Assembly: GCA_964561655.1 (NCBI GenBank)
Contig: CAZLQG010000022.1
Location: 1-16,125, forward strand
Length of the DNA stretch: 16,125 bases
From: CAZLQG01 sp964561655
GTDB lineage: Bacteria > Patescibacteriota > Doudnabacteria > UBA920
Direction of reading: 5' to 3'
The translations under genes and the position numbers were made by a program. Below the pieces are notes generated by a model, which worked only from the letters and a program-made list of their open reading frames with translations, was not told where the DNA came from and did no database searches. This document shows, one piece after another, positions 1 through 6,376 of this stretch; within the stretch, counting starts at the first letter, position 1, and each line of letters begins with the position of its first letter.

Positions 1-1
1 C

Positions 2-1321
2 GGCTATAAGGATTATCCGATTCTTGGTACTGGGCCGGAAAATTATAACGTTATAGGCAATAAATATTATAACCCGGAGGCCTACAAATATGACCGTAGT
101 TGGTTTGACAAGCCCCACAATTATATTTTGGAAATCCTGCTTACCACCGGCGTTTTGGGACTGCTTGCTTATTTATTAATGTTGTTTTTTTCAGTCGGAG
201 CGTTATGGCGGTCATGGAAGGCCGGCCTGACGAGTCTTGGGGAGTCAACATTTCTTTTTGCCGGATTGCTGGTTTATCAAGTCCAGAATTTGTTTGTGTT
301 TGATACAATTCCGGCGAGCTTGATGTTTTTTTCATTTTTGGGCTTACTTGGATATTTGGATTTTGAAGCAAACAGTCCTGTAAGCAAGGGCAAGCAGAAA
401 GCGGCGGAGGGTTTGCCCTCGGCGTATGTGAAAACAGTTTTTGCATTATCGGCTGTGTTTTGTGCGTATTTAATTTATGTGGCTAATATTATGCCTGCTC
501 TGGCTGCGAAAAATGTTAATTACGGTTTTGCTTATGCCTCGGTGGATCCTAAAAAAGGAGGGGAGTTTTTCGACAAATTAGTCAATTCTCCGTTTAATTT
601 TGACAAGACCGAGTCAGGCAGCAAGTATTCGGATTTTGCCACGGGCTTGATAAGAACGCAGCTTGTTCAGCAGGACCCTGAATTTGTGGAAAGGCATTTA
701 AAGCAAGCGCTTGATTTCCAAAAGCAGGCAATAGCGCAAGGCGCAGGCAAAGACCCGGTAGCTTTGCAAAAGCTGGTGAATTTATATCTATATTTTGCGG
801 TTTTCCACAAAGCCGCCATTGCACCGGAAGCTGTTGAAGCTATGGAGAAAGCCATTAGCCTTGCGCCTGGCAGGATAGAAGCCCGTTTGGGCTTGGCGCA
901 GCTAAGGCTGTTTCAGGGTTTTTCCGAGGAAGCGGCTCAGATAACCGAAGAGGTAGTAAAGGTGGATCCTACCAACAAACTTACAAAGTGGCAGCTGGCT
1001 TTGGTCTATCATGATGCCGGCAGAATAGAAGACGCGGTAGCACAGGCGGAAAAAATGTTAAATGAGGGATATGAATTCCAGAATCCCGGCGAAGTTTCTT
1101 GGCTTATTGGTTATTACGGCCAAACCGGCCAGTTAGATAAAGCCATTAGCCTTGGGGAAAGGGCTTTGCAGTTTGAAAATCCAAGCGTGGACAGCGCAAA
1201 GAATTTATTAAGGGCTTATGCGGAAGCGGGTGAAAAAGAAAAAGCCCGCGAGCTCGCGGACAAACTGATTAAATTCAGCCCTGACCAAAAAGAGGAAATA
1301 GAAGCAATTTTAGGCCAGTAG
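2..1321 (+). CDS. O-antigen ligase/polymerase (Wzy_C family) with C-terminal TPR repeats, 5' partial
   Basis: The frame is open from base 2, so the gene begins upstream and 439 residues are visible; the TTG at 128 is not the real start. The first visible residues carry the Wzy_C/WaaL hallmark: a GTGPENY segment, then an exported loop ending in DKPHNYILE with the conserved histidine, then a G-rich membrane helix. Roughly four hydrophobic segments follow (about bases 128-220, 240-290, 300-365 and 430-515), and then a soluble tail. That tail has about four to five TPR-like helix pairs (about 760-1300) with typical DPTN, GRIEDAV and GEKEKARELADK patterns. The family joins or polymerises lipid-linked glycans on the outer face of the membrane; TPR-tailed versions are common in bacteria without classical LPS and may glycosylate proteins. 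The stop overlaps the convergent glycosyltransferase gene by 12 bp. The substrate cannot be read from sequence. Confidence 0.88.
   Translation, partial: GYKDYPILGTGPENYNVIGNKYYNPEAYKYDRSWFDKPHNYILEILLTTGVLGLLAYLLMLFFSVGALWRSWKAGLTSLGESTFLFAGLLVYQVQNLFVFDTIPASLMFFSFLGLLGYLDFEANSPVSKGKQKAAEGLPSAYVKTVFALSAVFCAYLIYVANIMPALAAKNVNYGFAYASVDPKKGGEFFDKLVNSPFNFDKTESGSKYSDFATGLIRTQLVQQDPEFVERHLKQALDFQKQAIAQGAGKDPVALQKLVNLYLYFAVFHKAAIAPEAVEAMEKAISLAPGRIEARLGLAQLRLFQGFSEEAAQITEEVVKVDPTNKLTKWQLALVYHDAGRIEDAVAQAEKMLNEGYEFQNPGEVSWLIGYYGQTGQLDKAISLGERALQFENPSVDSAKNLLRAYAEAGEKEKARELADKLIKFSPDQKEEIEAILGQ
1232..1259 (-). terminator. Probable intrinsic terminator of the GT4 gene, inside the ligase coding sequence
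   Basis: Bases 1246-1259 form a perfect 14-bp palindrome (CCGCGAGCTCGCGG), usable as a 5-bp GC stem with an AGCT loop. Read on the - strand it is followed directly by GCTTTTTCTTTTTC. It lies about 50 bp beyond the stop of the - strand glycosyltransferase gene, where a terminator is expected. The same bases encode the ARELAD part of the last TPR on the + strand, so the palindrome could be a codon-level coincidence. Confidence 0.5.
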
Positions 1322-2407
1322 TTTACTATAAATTTTTTTTGTTTCTTCCAGCATTTTTTCTTCGGTAAAAAGTTTTGCTCTTTCCAGAGCTTTTAGGGAA
1401 AGTTTTTTTGCCCTGTTCTCATCTCCAAAGACCGTTTCAATTGCTTCTCCAAGAGCTTTTGCATCATCCGGCGGAACCAGCTTTCCTGCATCTCCCAGGG
1501 CTTCAGGGATACCGCCGACGTTGGTGGCGATAATAGGTTGCCCCGCTTGCATGGCTTCTAGTGCTGCAAAGGGGAAACCTTCTTTTCTTGATGAAATCAC
1601 AGTAGCATCGAATGCTTTAAGGTATTTGGATGCGTTTTGTATAAAACCTAAATATTTTATATTTTCGTTTGATTGTTTTTTATTAGAGACTTCACCCATG
1701 ACCACAGTTAATGTACCTGATACAGGTTTAATAGCTAATGCTTTTTCAAGTATATCAAACCCTTTTGTTTTATAATCGTTTGCAATCGTAACTGTGATTT
1801 TTTTGTCTAGCGGTAATCCCAGGGCTTTTCTTGCTTCTTCGCGAGGCAGAAAATCAATCGGGGCAAGACCGTTGTGAATGGTTTGAATTTTATTTTCATC
1901 GATCAACTTATTTTTTAAAGCAGACTTCCTGTCGGCATCAGAAACCGTGATAATGAAATCACGGTAAGAGGAGGCAATTTTTTCCAAAGTTAAATAAAAG
2001 TTTTTTGCAGGAAGTGACAAGGGTTCGTTAAACCTAAACCCATGCGCGGTAAAAACAATCTTGGTTCTAAGGTCTATGCAAGCAAAACTGCCCAAGACCC
2101 CGGCTTTGGTGGAATTTAAATGTACAATATCAGGCTTTAAGTTTTTGACTAGCTCGCGGATTTCCCAAACCGCCCAAAAGTCGTGCCAAGGGTGGATGTT
2201 TCGTTTTAGATGTTTTAGGGTAAAAGTTTGTAACCGGGCTGCTTTTGCATCATCAAAAAGTTTGACTGCTTCATCGCTCCTCGAGTCTGAGCGACCTCGG
2301 AGTCGAAGACCCGCGGCAATCATGCCGTTGAAATGTTTTGCCAAAGCGAGTACGTATTTTTGCGCTCCACCTCCGTCTGCCTGCGTGATTATGTAGAGAA
2401 TAGTCAT
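1310..2407 (-). CDS. Glycosyltransferase family 4 (GT-B fold)
   Basis: This 365-residue protein transfers a sugar from a nucleotide donor to a growing glycan at the cytoplasmic face of the membrane. The N-terminal domain opens with ILYIITQADGGGAQKYV, the Gly-rich acceptor loop typical of CapM/EpsD-like GT4 enzymes, followed by DIVHLNSTKAG (about 93-103) and FTAHGF (119-124). The C-terminal donor domain has the EX7E motif (E276 to E284, in EGFPFAALEA) and then TNVGGIPE. The ATG at 2407 has a GAGA 8 nt upstream as a modest ribosome site. Residues about 34-43 (LRLRGRSDSR) interrupt an otherwise ordinary segment and are encoded by a GC-rich repeat described separately. The gene is single, convergent with the ligase and divergent from gmd. 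Donor and acceptor are unknown. Confidence 0.9.
   Translation of the reverse strand: MTILYIITQADGGGAQKYVLALAKHFNGMIAAGLRLRGRSDSRSDEAVKLFDDAKAARLQTFTLKHLKRNIHPWHDFWAVWEIRELVKNLKPDIVHLNSTKAGVLGSFACIDLRTKIVFTAHGFRFNEPLSLPAKNFYLTLEKIASSYRDFIITVSDADRKSALKNKLIDENKIQTIHNGLAPIDFLPREEARKALGLPLDKKITVTIANDYKTKGFDILEKALAIKPVSGTLTVVMGEVSNKKQSNENIKYLGFIQNASKYLKAFDATVISSRKEGFPFAALEAMQAGQPIIATNVGGIPEALGDAGKLVPPDDAKALGEAIETVFGDENRAKKLSLKALERAKLFTEEKMLEETKKIYSKLLA
2274..2308. repeat. GC-rich palindromic/repeated segment inside the GT4 gene
   Basis: TCGCTC (2274-2279) and GAGCGA (2289-2294) are inverted around a loop containing CTCGAG. A near-direct repeat, CCTCGAGTC (2279-2287) and CCTCGGAGTC (2295-2304), follows. 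The block encodes an Arg/Ser-rich stretch in the N-terminal domain of the GT4 protein that looks like an in-frame insertion between the beta-strand ending IAAG and the helix SDEAVKLF. It is more GC-rich than the surrounding sequence. Confidence 0.5.
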
Positions 2408-2426
2408 TAAAAATTCTCAAGATGCC

Positions 2427-2456
2427 TTTACTTAAGGTTAATATTTATGGTATTTT
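2427..2456 (+). promoter_or_regulatory. Candidate gmd promoter with extended -10
   Basis: A TTTACT hexamer (2427-2432) lies 18 bp upstream of TATTTT (2451-2456). The latter is preceded by TG at 2448-2449, giving an extended -10. It is the best match in the 87-bp gap between the divergent GT4 and gmd genes. Sigma70-like spacing supports it, but the -35 is weak and the region is AT-rich, so chance matches are likely. Confidence 0.35.
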
Positions 2457-2461
2457 ATATT

Positions 2462-2489
2462 AGTATAAAGTATAAAGCATAAAGTTTAA
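2462..2489. repeat. Tandem heptamer repeat (AGTATAA-like x4) before gmd
   Basis: Four consecutive 7-bp units are present: AGTATAA (2462-2468), AGTATAA (2469-2475), AGCATAA (2476-2482) and AGTTTAA (2483-2489). A fifth degenerate unit, AGTATGA (2492-2498), is offset by 2 bp and contains the gmd ATG. The array fills the place where a leader and ribosome site would be and contains repeated TATAAA-like boxes on the + strand. Confidence 0.7.
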
Positions 2490-2494
2490 AGAGT

Positions 2495-3529
2495 ATGAAA
2501 AAAGCATTTATTACCGGAATTACGGGGCAGGACGGTTCGTACTTGGCCGAATTTTTACTTAAAAAAGGCTACGAGGTCCACGGGATTATCCGCCGCGCGA
2601 GCGTATTCAATACCGAAAGGATAGACCATATTTTTCAAGACCCGCACGAGAAAGACCGCAGGCTCTTTTTGTATTATGGCGATTTGTCCGACGCTTCTAA
2701 CTTGAATCAGTTGCTAAAAAAAATTAATCCGGAAGAAATTTATAATTTAGGCGCGCAAAGTCACGTTAAAGTGAGTTTTGAGATTCCCGAATATACGGCC
2801 AATATTGACGCGCTTGGAACTTTGAGGCTTTTAGACGCGATACGGGAGAATAAGATTCGGACCAAATTTTATCAGGCCGGGTCTTCGGAAATGTTCGGCA
2901 ATACCAAAGAGGTGCCGCAGAATGAAAATACGCCGTTTAACCCTGCTTCTCCTTATGGTGCTTCCAAAGTTTTTGCGCATCATTTATGCAAAAATTACCG
3001 CGCGGCTTATAATATGTTCATTTGTAACGGGATTTTATTTAATCACGAAAGCCCGCGCCGGGGTAAAACTTTCGTAACCAGAAAAATCACCACCGGAATT
3101 TCCAATATTCTTGCGGGCAAACAGGACCCGTCTCGCCGTGGCGGAGCCGTGGCGGACAAAATCTATTTGGGCAATTTGGAAGCCAAGCGCGACTGGGGCT
3201 TTGCGCCCGAATATGTGGAGGCCATGTGGCTGATGTTGCAGCAGGAAGAGCCTGGCGACTTTGTTATTGCCACTGGGGAAACCCATACGGTGGGGGAATT
3301 CGTAAAAGAGGCGTTTTCTTTAGTCGGTATTAAAGATTATGAAAAATATATTGGCATTGACCCGAAATATTACCGGCCGGAAGAAGTGAACATCTTAAAA
3401 GGCGATTATAAAAAAGCCAAGAAGGAGTTAGGCTGGGAGCCGAAAGTTAAGTTTAAGGAACTAGTAAAAATAATGTTGGAGGCAGACCTTAAAGAAGTAG
3501 GGCTGGATCCGTCAAAATATATTAAGTGA
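2495..3529 (+). CDS. gmd: GDP-mannose 4,6-dehydratase (short-chain dehydrogenase family)
   Basis: This enzyme converts GDP-D-mannose to GDP-4-keto-6-deoxy-D-mannose in the cytoplasm, the branch point for fucose, rhamnose, perosamine and colitose. The 344 residues are normal for the family. The NADP-binding GITGQDGSYLAE motif starts at residue 8. The AGSSEMFG segment carries the catalytic Ser131/Glu132, and YGASK gives Tyr154/Lys158. RRG near 188-190 and LGNLEAKRDWG (225-235) are Gmd signatures. Residues about 211-220 (DPSRRGGAVA) are not expected: canonical enzymes run directly from GKQ into DKLYLGNL. The GC-rich tandem repeat described separately encodes them. The gene starts the + strand unit with the phosphatase-fold and CgeB-like genes and overlaps the next start. 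A GDP-heptose 4,6-dehydratase (DmhA type) is a close homologue and cannot be excluded. Confidence 0.93.
   Translation: MKKAFITGITGQDGSYLAEFLLKKGYEVHGIIRRASVFNTERIDHIFQDPHEKDRRLFLYYGDLSDASNLNQLLKKINPEEIYNLGAQSHVKVSFEIPEYTANIDALGTLRLLDAIRENKIRTKFYQAGSSEMFGNTKEVPQNENTPFNPASPYGASKVFAHHLCKNYRAAYNMFICNGILFNHESPRRGKTFVTRKITTGISNILAGKQDPSRRGGAVADKIYLGNLEAKRDWGFAPEYVEAMWLMLQQEEPGDFVIATGETHTVGEFVKEAFSLVGIKDYEKYIGIDPKYYRPEEVNILKGDYKKAKKELGWEPKVKFKELVKIMLEADLKEVGLDPSKYIK
3125..3157. repeat. 11-bp perfect tandem duplication within an apparent in-frame insertion in gmd
   Basis: The 11-mer GCCGTGGCGGA occurs twice head to tail (3135-3145, 3146-3156), preceded by a small CGCC-GT-GGCG palindrome (3134-3143). 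The block is far more GC-rich than its surroundings. It sits between two GAC codons (3125-3127 and 3155-3157) at the place where canonical Gmd has a single Asp. The result is about 30 extra bases that keep the frame. Confidence 0.75.
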
Positions 3530-4308
3530 TGAAGCTAGTGTGTCTAAACTTGTGGGGTGCCAGGCAGGGCAAACTGCTGTTTGATTATTTGAAAAAGCAG
3601 GCTGAAACCGCCGACATTTTCTGTTTCCAGGAGGTGTTCGATTCCACTTCGGACGTCAAGGTTTTTGATAGGGCGCATCCGCATTTGTTAAACAAACTTC
3701 AGGATTTATTGCCCGGCTTTAAGAGTTCTTTTCATCCCGCTTACCAGGGCTGGATAGATAGAAAGCGCGTGGATTTTCAAGTCACAGAAGGCCAGGCTAT
3801 GTTCATTAGGCAGGGGATTCAGATTAAGAGAGTTGACGCAGTGTTCATTTACGGAGATGTAAATACCCAAATTAAGGAAGATTTTACCAACGAGCCGAAA
3901 AATTTACAGTTTGCGCAACTAAAGATTGGCAACAAGAATTTGTTGATTGCCAACGTTCATGGCAAATGGTATCCGGGTGATAAGCTTGACACTAGAGAAA
4001 GGCTTAAGCAGTCGCGAAGAATTTTGGAATTTTTAAAAATATACGGCTGTTCTAAAATCTTGTGCGGGGATTTTAATTTAATGCCGGAAACAGAGAGCTT
4101 AAAAATGCTGGAAGGGGATTTAAGGAATTTGATTAAGGATTACGAAATCAAAAGCACACGGAACCGGATTTCTTGGCAAATATACCATAATGTCCAATAT
4201 TTTGCCGATTACGCTTTTGTGTCGCCTGACATGAAGGTGAATAATTTTGAGGCCCCATATAATGAAATTTCCGACCATCTTCCCTTAATATTAGATTTTA
4301 ATCTTTAG
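3526..4308 (+). CDS. Endonuclease/exonuclease/phosphatase (EEP) family protein
   Basis: The 260-residue protein covers one complete EEP domain. The motifs appear in order: Asn8 (NLW), the metal-binding Glu36 (FQEVF), His145 (NVHGKW), Asp182/Asn184 (CGDFNLMPET) and Asp250/His251 (SDHLPL). The metal and catalytic residues therefore look intact. The family includes DNA-repair nucleases, sphingomyelinases, inositol-phosphate phosphatases and other phosphodiesterases, and the substrate cannot be chosen here. There is no signal peptide or membrane segment, so it is probably cytoplasmic. A GTG (3526) and an ATG (3529) are both possible starts; both overlap the gmd stop, implying translational coupling. 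Its position between gmd and a glycosyltransferase is unusual and suggests a role tied to glycan or lipid-carrier metabolism, but that is inference. Confidence 0.85.
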   Translation: MMKLVCLNLWGARQGKLLFDYLKKQAETADIFCFQEVFDSTSDVKVFDRAHPHLLNKLQDLLPGFKSSFHPAYQGWIDRKRVDFQVTEGQAMFIRQGIQIKRVDAVFIYGDVNTQIKEDFTNEPKNLQFAQLKIGNKNLLIANVHGKWYPGDKLDTRERLKQSRRILEFLKIYGCSKILCGDFNLMPETESLKMLEGDLRNLIKDYEIKSTRNRISWQIYHNVQYFADYAFVSPDMKVNNFEAPYNEISDHLPLILDFNL

Positions 4309-4312
4309 CAAC

Positions 4313-5386
4313 ATGAAAGTTCTTTTTTGCGGTTTAAAATATGAGTACGGAAAACCCGAGGCTGGGCCGTCTTTTGAATACCAGAATTTTTATGAGGTAC
4401 TGAGACGGATGGAAGGGGTGGAGTGCGATTTGTTTGCGATTGATGAGAAGACGTTGGAAGTCGGAAGGGATGTATTAAATGCTCAATTAATTTATGAGGT
4501 GGAAGAAAAGCGATATGATTTGCTTTTTTGTTTTTTGTTTACGGAAGAAATTAAAAAGTCTACCATTGAGTACATTACTAAAAAAACAAAAACAAAAACT
4601 TTCAATTGGTTTGCTGATGACCACTGGCGGTTTTTTGTCTACTCCCGCTATTGGGCGCCTCTGTTTACATTGGTGTCCACGACCGATTCCAAAGCTCCAG
4701 CACGCTATAAACGATATGGCATTAGCCATGTGTTAAAGACACAATGGGCAGCAAACCATTTTTTGTACAAACCAGTTCAGGCAGCAGGGAATTACGGACA
4801 GGAATACGATTATAATATAACCTTTGTTGGCAAGAACTACGGCAACCGCGGAAAATATATTCAAAATCTGAAGGATTATCAATTGTCTGCAGTAGGTTTT
4901 GGCAGCGGTTGGGAAGGGGGTAGGGTAAGTTTTGAAGAGATGTTGAATATTTTCAGTTTTTCAAAAATCAACCTGAATTTCACAAAAATGCCTTACGTTA
5001 CCTTAAAGGAGCGCCTGAAGCTTTTGGCTAAGCTGGTTGTAAAGAAAGAATTTGGTAACTATAAATTAAATCTGCGGCATTTTTACAGCAATTTTTTATC
5101 GGCCATTAATAGCCAGCACAATATGATAAAAGGTCGTACTTTTGAAATTCCGGCTTGCGGCGGCTTTCAAATTACAGAGGATGCTGACAACTTAGTTGAC
5201 TATTATAAGCCGGGTAAGGAAATAGTAATTTTTAGAAACGCAGACGACCTAGCGGAAAAGTGTCGGTATTATTTGGACAACGAGGATGAGCGTTGGAAGA
5301 TCGCGAAGGCCGGCTTTGAAAGGACTTTAAGAGAACATACATACGAACACCGTTTCAGGGAAATTTTTAATGCTTTAGAACTATAA
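4313..5386 (+). CDS. CgeB-like glycosyltransferase (Glyco_trans_1_2 family)
   Basis: The 357-residue protein matches the CgeB/DUF3880-type glycosyltransferases. It has an N-terminal Rossmann-like start (MKVLFCGLKYEYG), the NWFADDHWRF segment at about 98-107, a central beta-strand ITFVGKNYG (169-177), and the diagnostic C-terminal block GRTFEIPACGGFQITE (274-289). The end is DDLAEKCRYYLDNEDERWKIA and a helix with TYEHRF. Such enzymes are GT-B transferases in cell-surface and S-layer glycan loci. The gene starts 4 bp after the EEP gene, has no clear ribosome site, and its TAA is the base of the terminator hairpin. It is therefore the last gene of the gmd unit. Sugar specificity is unknown. Confidence 0.85.
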   Translation: MKVLFCGLKYEYGKPEAGPSFEYQNFYEVLRRMEGVECDLFAIDEKTLEVGRDVLNAQLIYEVEEKRYDLLFCFLFTEEIKKSTIEYITKKTKTKTFNWFADDHWRFFVYSRYWAPLFTLVSTTDSKAPARYKRYGISHVLKTQWAANHFLYKPVQAAGNYGQEYDYNITFVGKNYGNRGKYIQNLKDYQLSAVGFGSGWEGGRVSFEEMLNIFSFSKINLNFTKMPYVTLKERLKLLAKLVVKKEFGNYKLNLRHFYSNFLSAINSQHNMIKGRTFEIPACGGFQITEDADNLVDYYKPGKEIVIFRNADDLAEKCRYYLDNEDERWKIAKAGFERTLREHTYEHRFREIFNALEL

Positions 5387-5411
5387 AACACCGGCAGTCC
5401 GCCGGTGTTTT
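5385..5411. terminator. Bidirectional intrinsic terminator
   Basis: AAAACACCGGC (5385-5395) pairs perfectly with GCCGGTGTTTT (5401-5411) around the 5-nt loop AGTCC. The A/T flanks supply a T-tract on both strands. It lies between the convergent stops of the CgeB-like gene and the GDP-fucose-synthase gene and can terminate both. Confidence 0.92.
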
Positions 5412-5415
5412 AATT

Positions 5416-6366
5416 TTATTGTAAGTGTGATTTTGTGTCCGCAACGTTTTCTAAAAACCACTTGTATAAATCCTTAAGGCCTTCTTCCAGCTTAATTTTG
5501 GATTTCCAGCCCAGCTTATTTATTTTGGAGCTGTCCATCAATTTTTTAGGCATGCCGTCGGGTTTGGTTTTGTCAAAGGCCAGTTTTCCCTTAAACTCTA
5601 CGATTCGGACAAGCATTTCGGCCAGTTCTTTTATAGAAACATCGTTGCCGGTTCCAACGTTCAAAAATTTTTTGTTTTCATAATTTTGCAGCAAAAATAG
5701 TACGGCTTCCGCCAGGTCGTCCACATGCAGAAATTCTCTTCGTGACACGCCGCTTCCCCAGACTACAACTTCAACAGCCCCGGCCACTTTTGCTTCGTGG
5801 ATTCTACGCATTAGCCCCGCGTGAACGTGGGAATACTCCGGGTCAAAATGGTCATTCGGGCCATAGACGTTGCTGGGCATGCAGGAGATGAACTTTTGTC
5901 CGTATTGGTTGTAAATGTATTCGCAAAGTTTTATACCCGCGGTCTTGGCAACCGCGTAGCCTTCATTAGTGGGTTCAAATTTGCCGGTCATAAAATATTC
6001 TTCTTTCATAGGCTGAGGGCAGTCTCGGGGATAAATGCAGCTGCTTCCTAAAAAAAGAAATTTTTTTACCCCGGCTTTGTGGGCGCCCCAGATTAGATTG
6101 TTCTGGATTTGCAGGTTTTCAAATAAGAAATCCGCCTGATTTTCAATATTGGCTTTGATGCCACCCACGCGCGCTGCGCTATCAACGACAAATTCAGGTT
6201 TTTCTTTGGCAAAAAAGTCACTCACGGCATTTGCGTCCAGTAAGTTAAGCTCTTTTCGGGTTTTTAATACTAAATTCGTAAAGCCTTCTTTTTCCAGTTT
6301 GCGCATTATGGCAGAACCTACTAAACCCGTATGACCCGCAACGTAAATTTTAGAATTTTTGTTCAT
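5416..6366 (-). CDS. fcl: GDP-L-fucose synthase family (GDP-4-keto-6-deoxymannose 3,5-epimerase/4-reductase; ColC-type possible)
   Basis: The 316 residues match the family length. The NADPH loop is GHTGLVGSA (11-19). The catalytic set is complete and in register with E. coli Fcl, shifted by one residue: Ser108 and Cys110 in GSSCIYP, Tyr137 and Lys141 in EGYAVAK, and His180 in HVHAGLMRR. VVWGSG, REFLHVDD and the C-terminal KPDGMPKKLMD are further signatures. Known members epimerise at C3/C5 and reduce C4 of GDP-4-keto-6-deoxymannose to give GDP-L-fucose. Colitose synthase (ColC) is a member of the same family acting on the 3-deoxy version. The gene follows the ColD-like gene by 10 bp in one unit, which favours a ColC-like role, while gmd nearby fits either. 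No Shine-Dalgarno sequence is visible before the ATG. Confidence 0.9.
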   Translation of the reverse strand: MNKNSKIYVAGHTGLVGSAIMRKLEKEGFTNLVLKTRKELNLLDANAVSDFFAKEKPEFVVDSAARVGGIKANIENQADFLFENLQIQNNLIWGAHKAGVKKFLFLGSSCIYPRDCPQPMKEEYFMTGKFEPTNEGYAVAKTAGIKLCEYIYNQYGQKFISCMPSNVYGPNDHFDPEYSHVHAGLMRRIHEAKVAGAVEVVVWGSGVSRREFLHVDDLAEAVLFLLQNYENKKFLNVGTGNDVSIKELAEMLVRIVEFKGKLAFDKTKPDGMPKKLMDSSKINKLGWKSKIKLEEGLKDLYKWFLENVADTKSHLQ

Positions 6367-6376
6367 CGTTGAGTTT

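Noticed and set aside
1377..1394. Possible + strand terminator of the ligase gene (GCTCT-TTCC-AGAGC then TTTT)
   Set aside because: The stem is only 5 bp with a short T-tract and lies in GT4 coding sequence; too weak to call.
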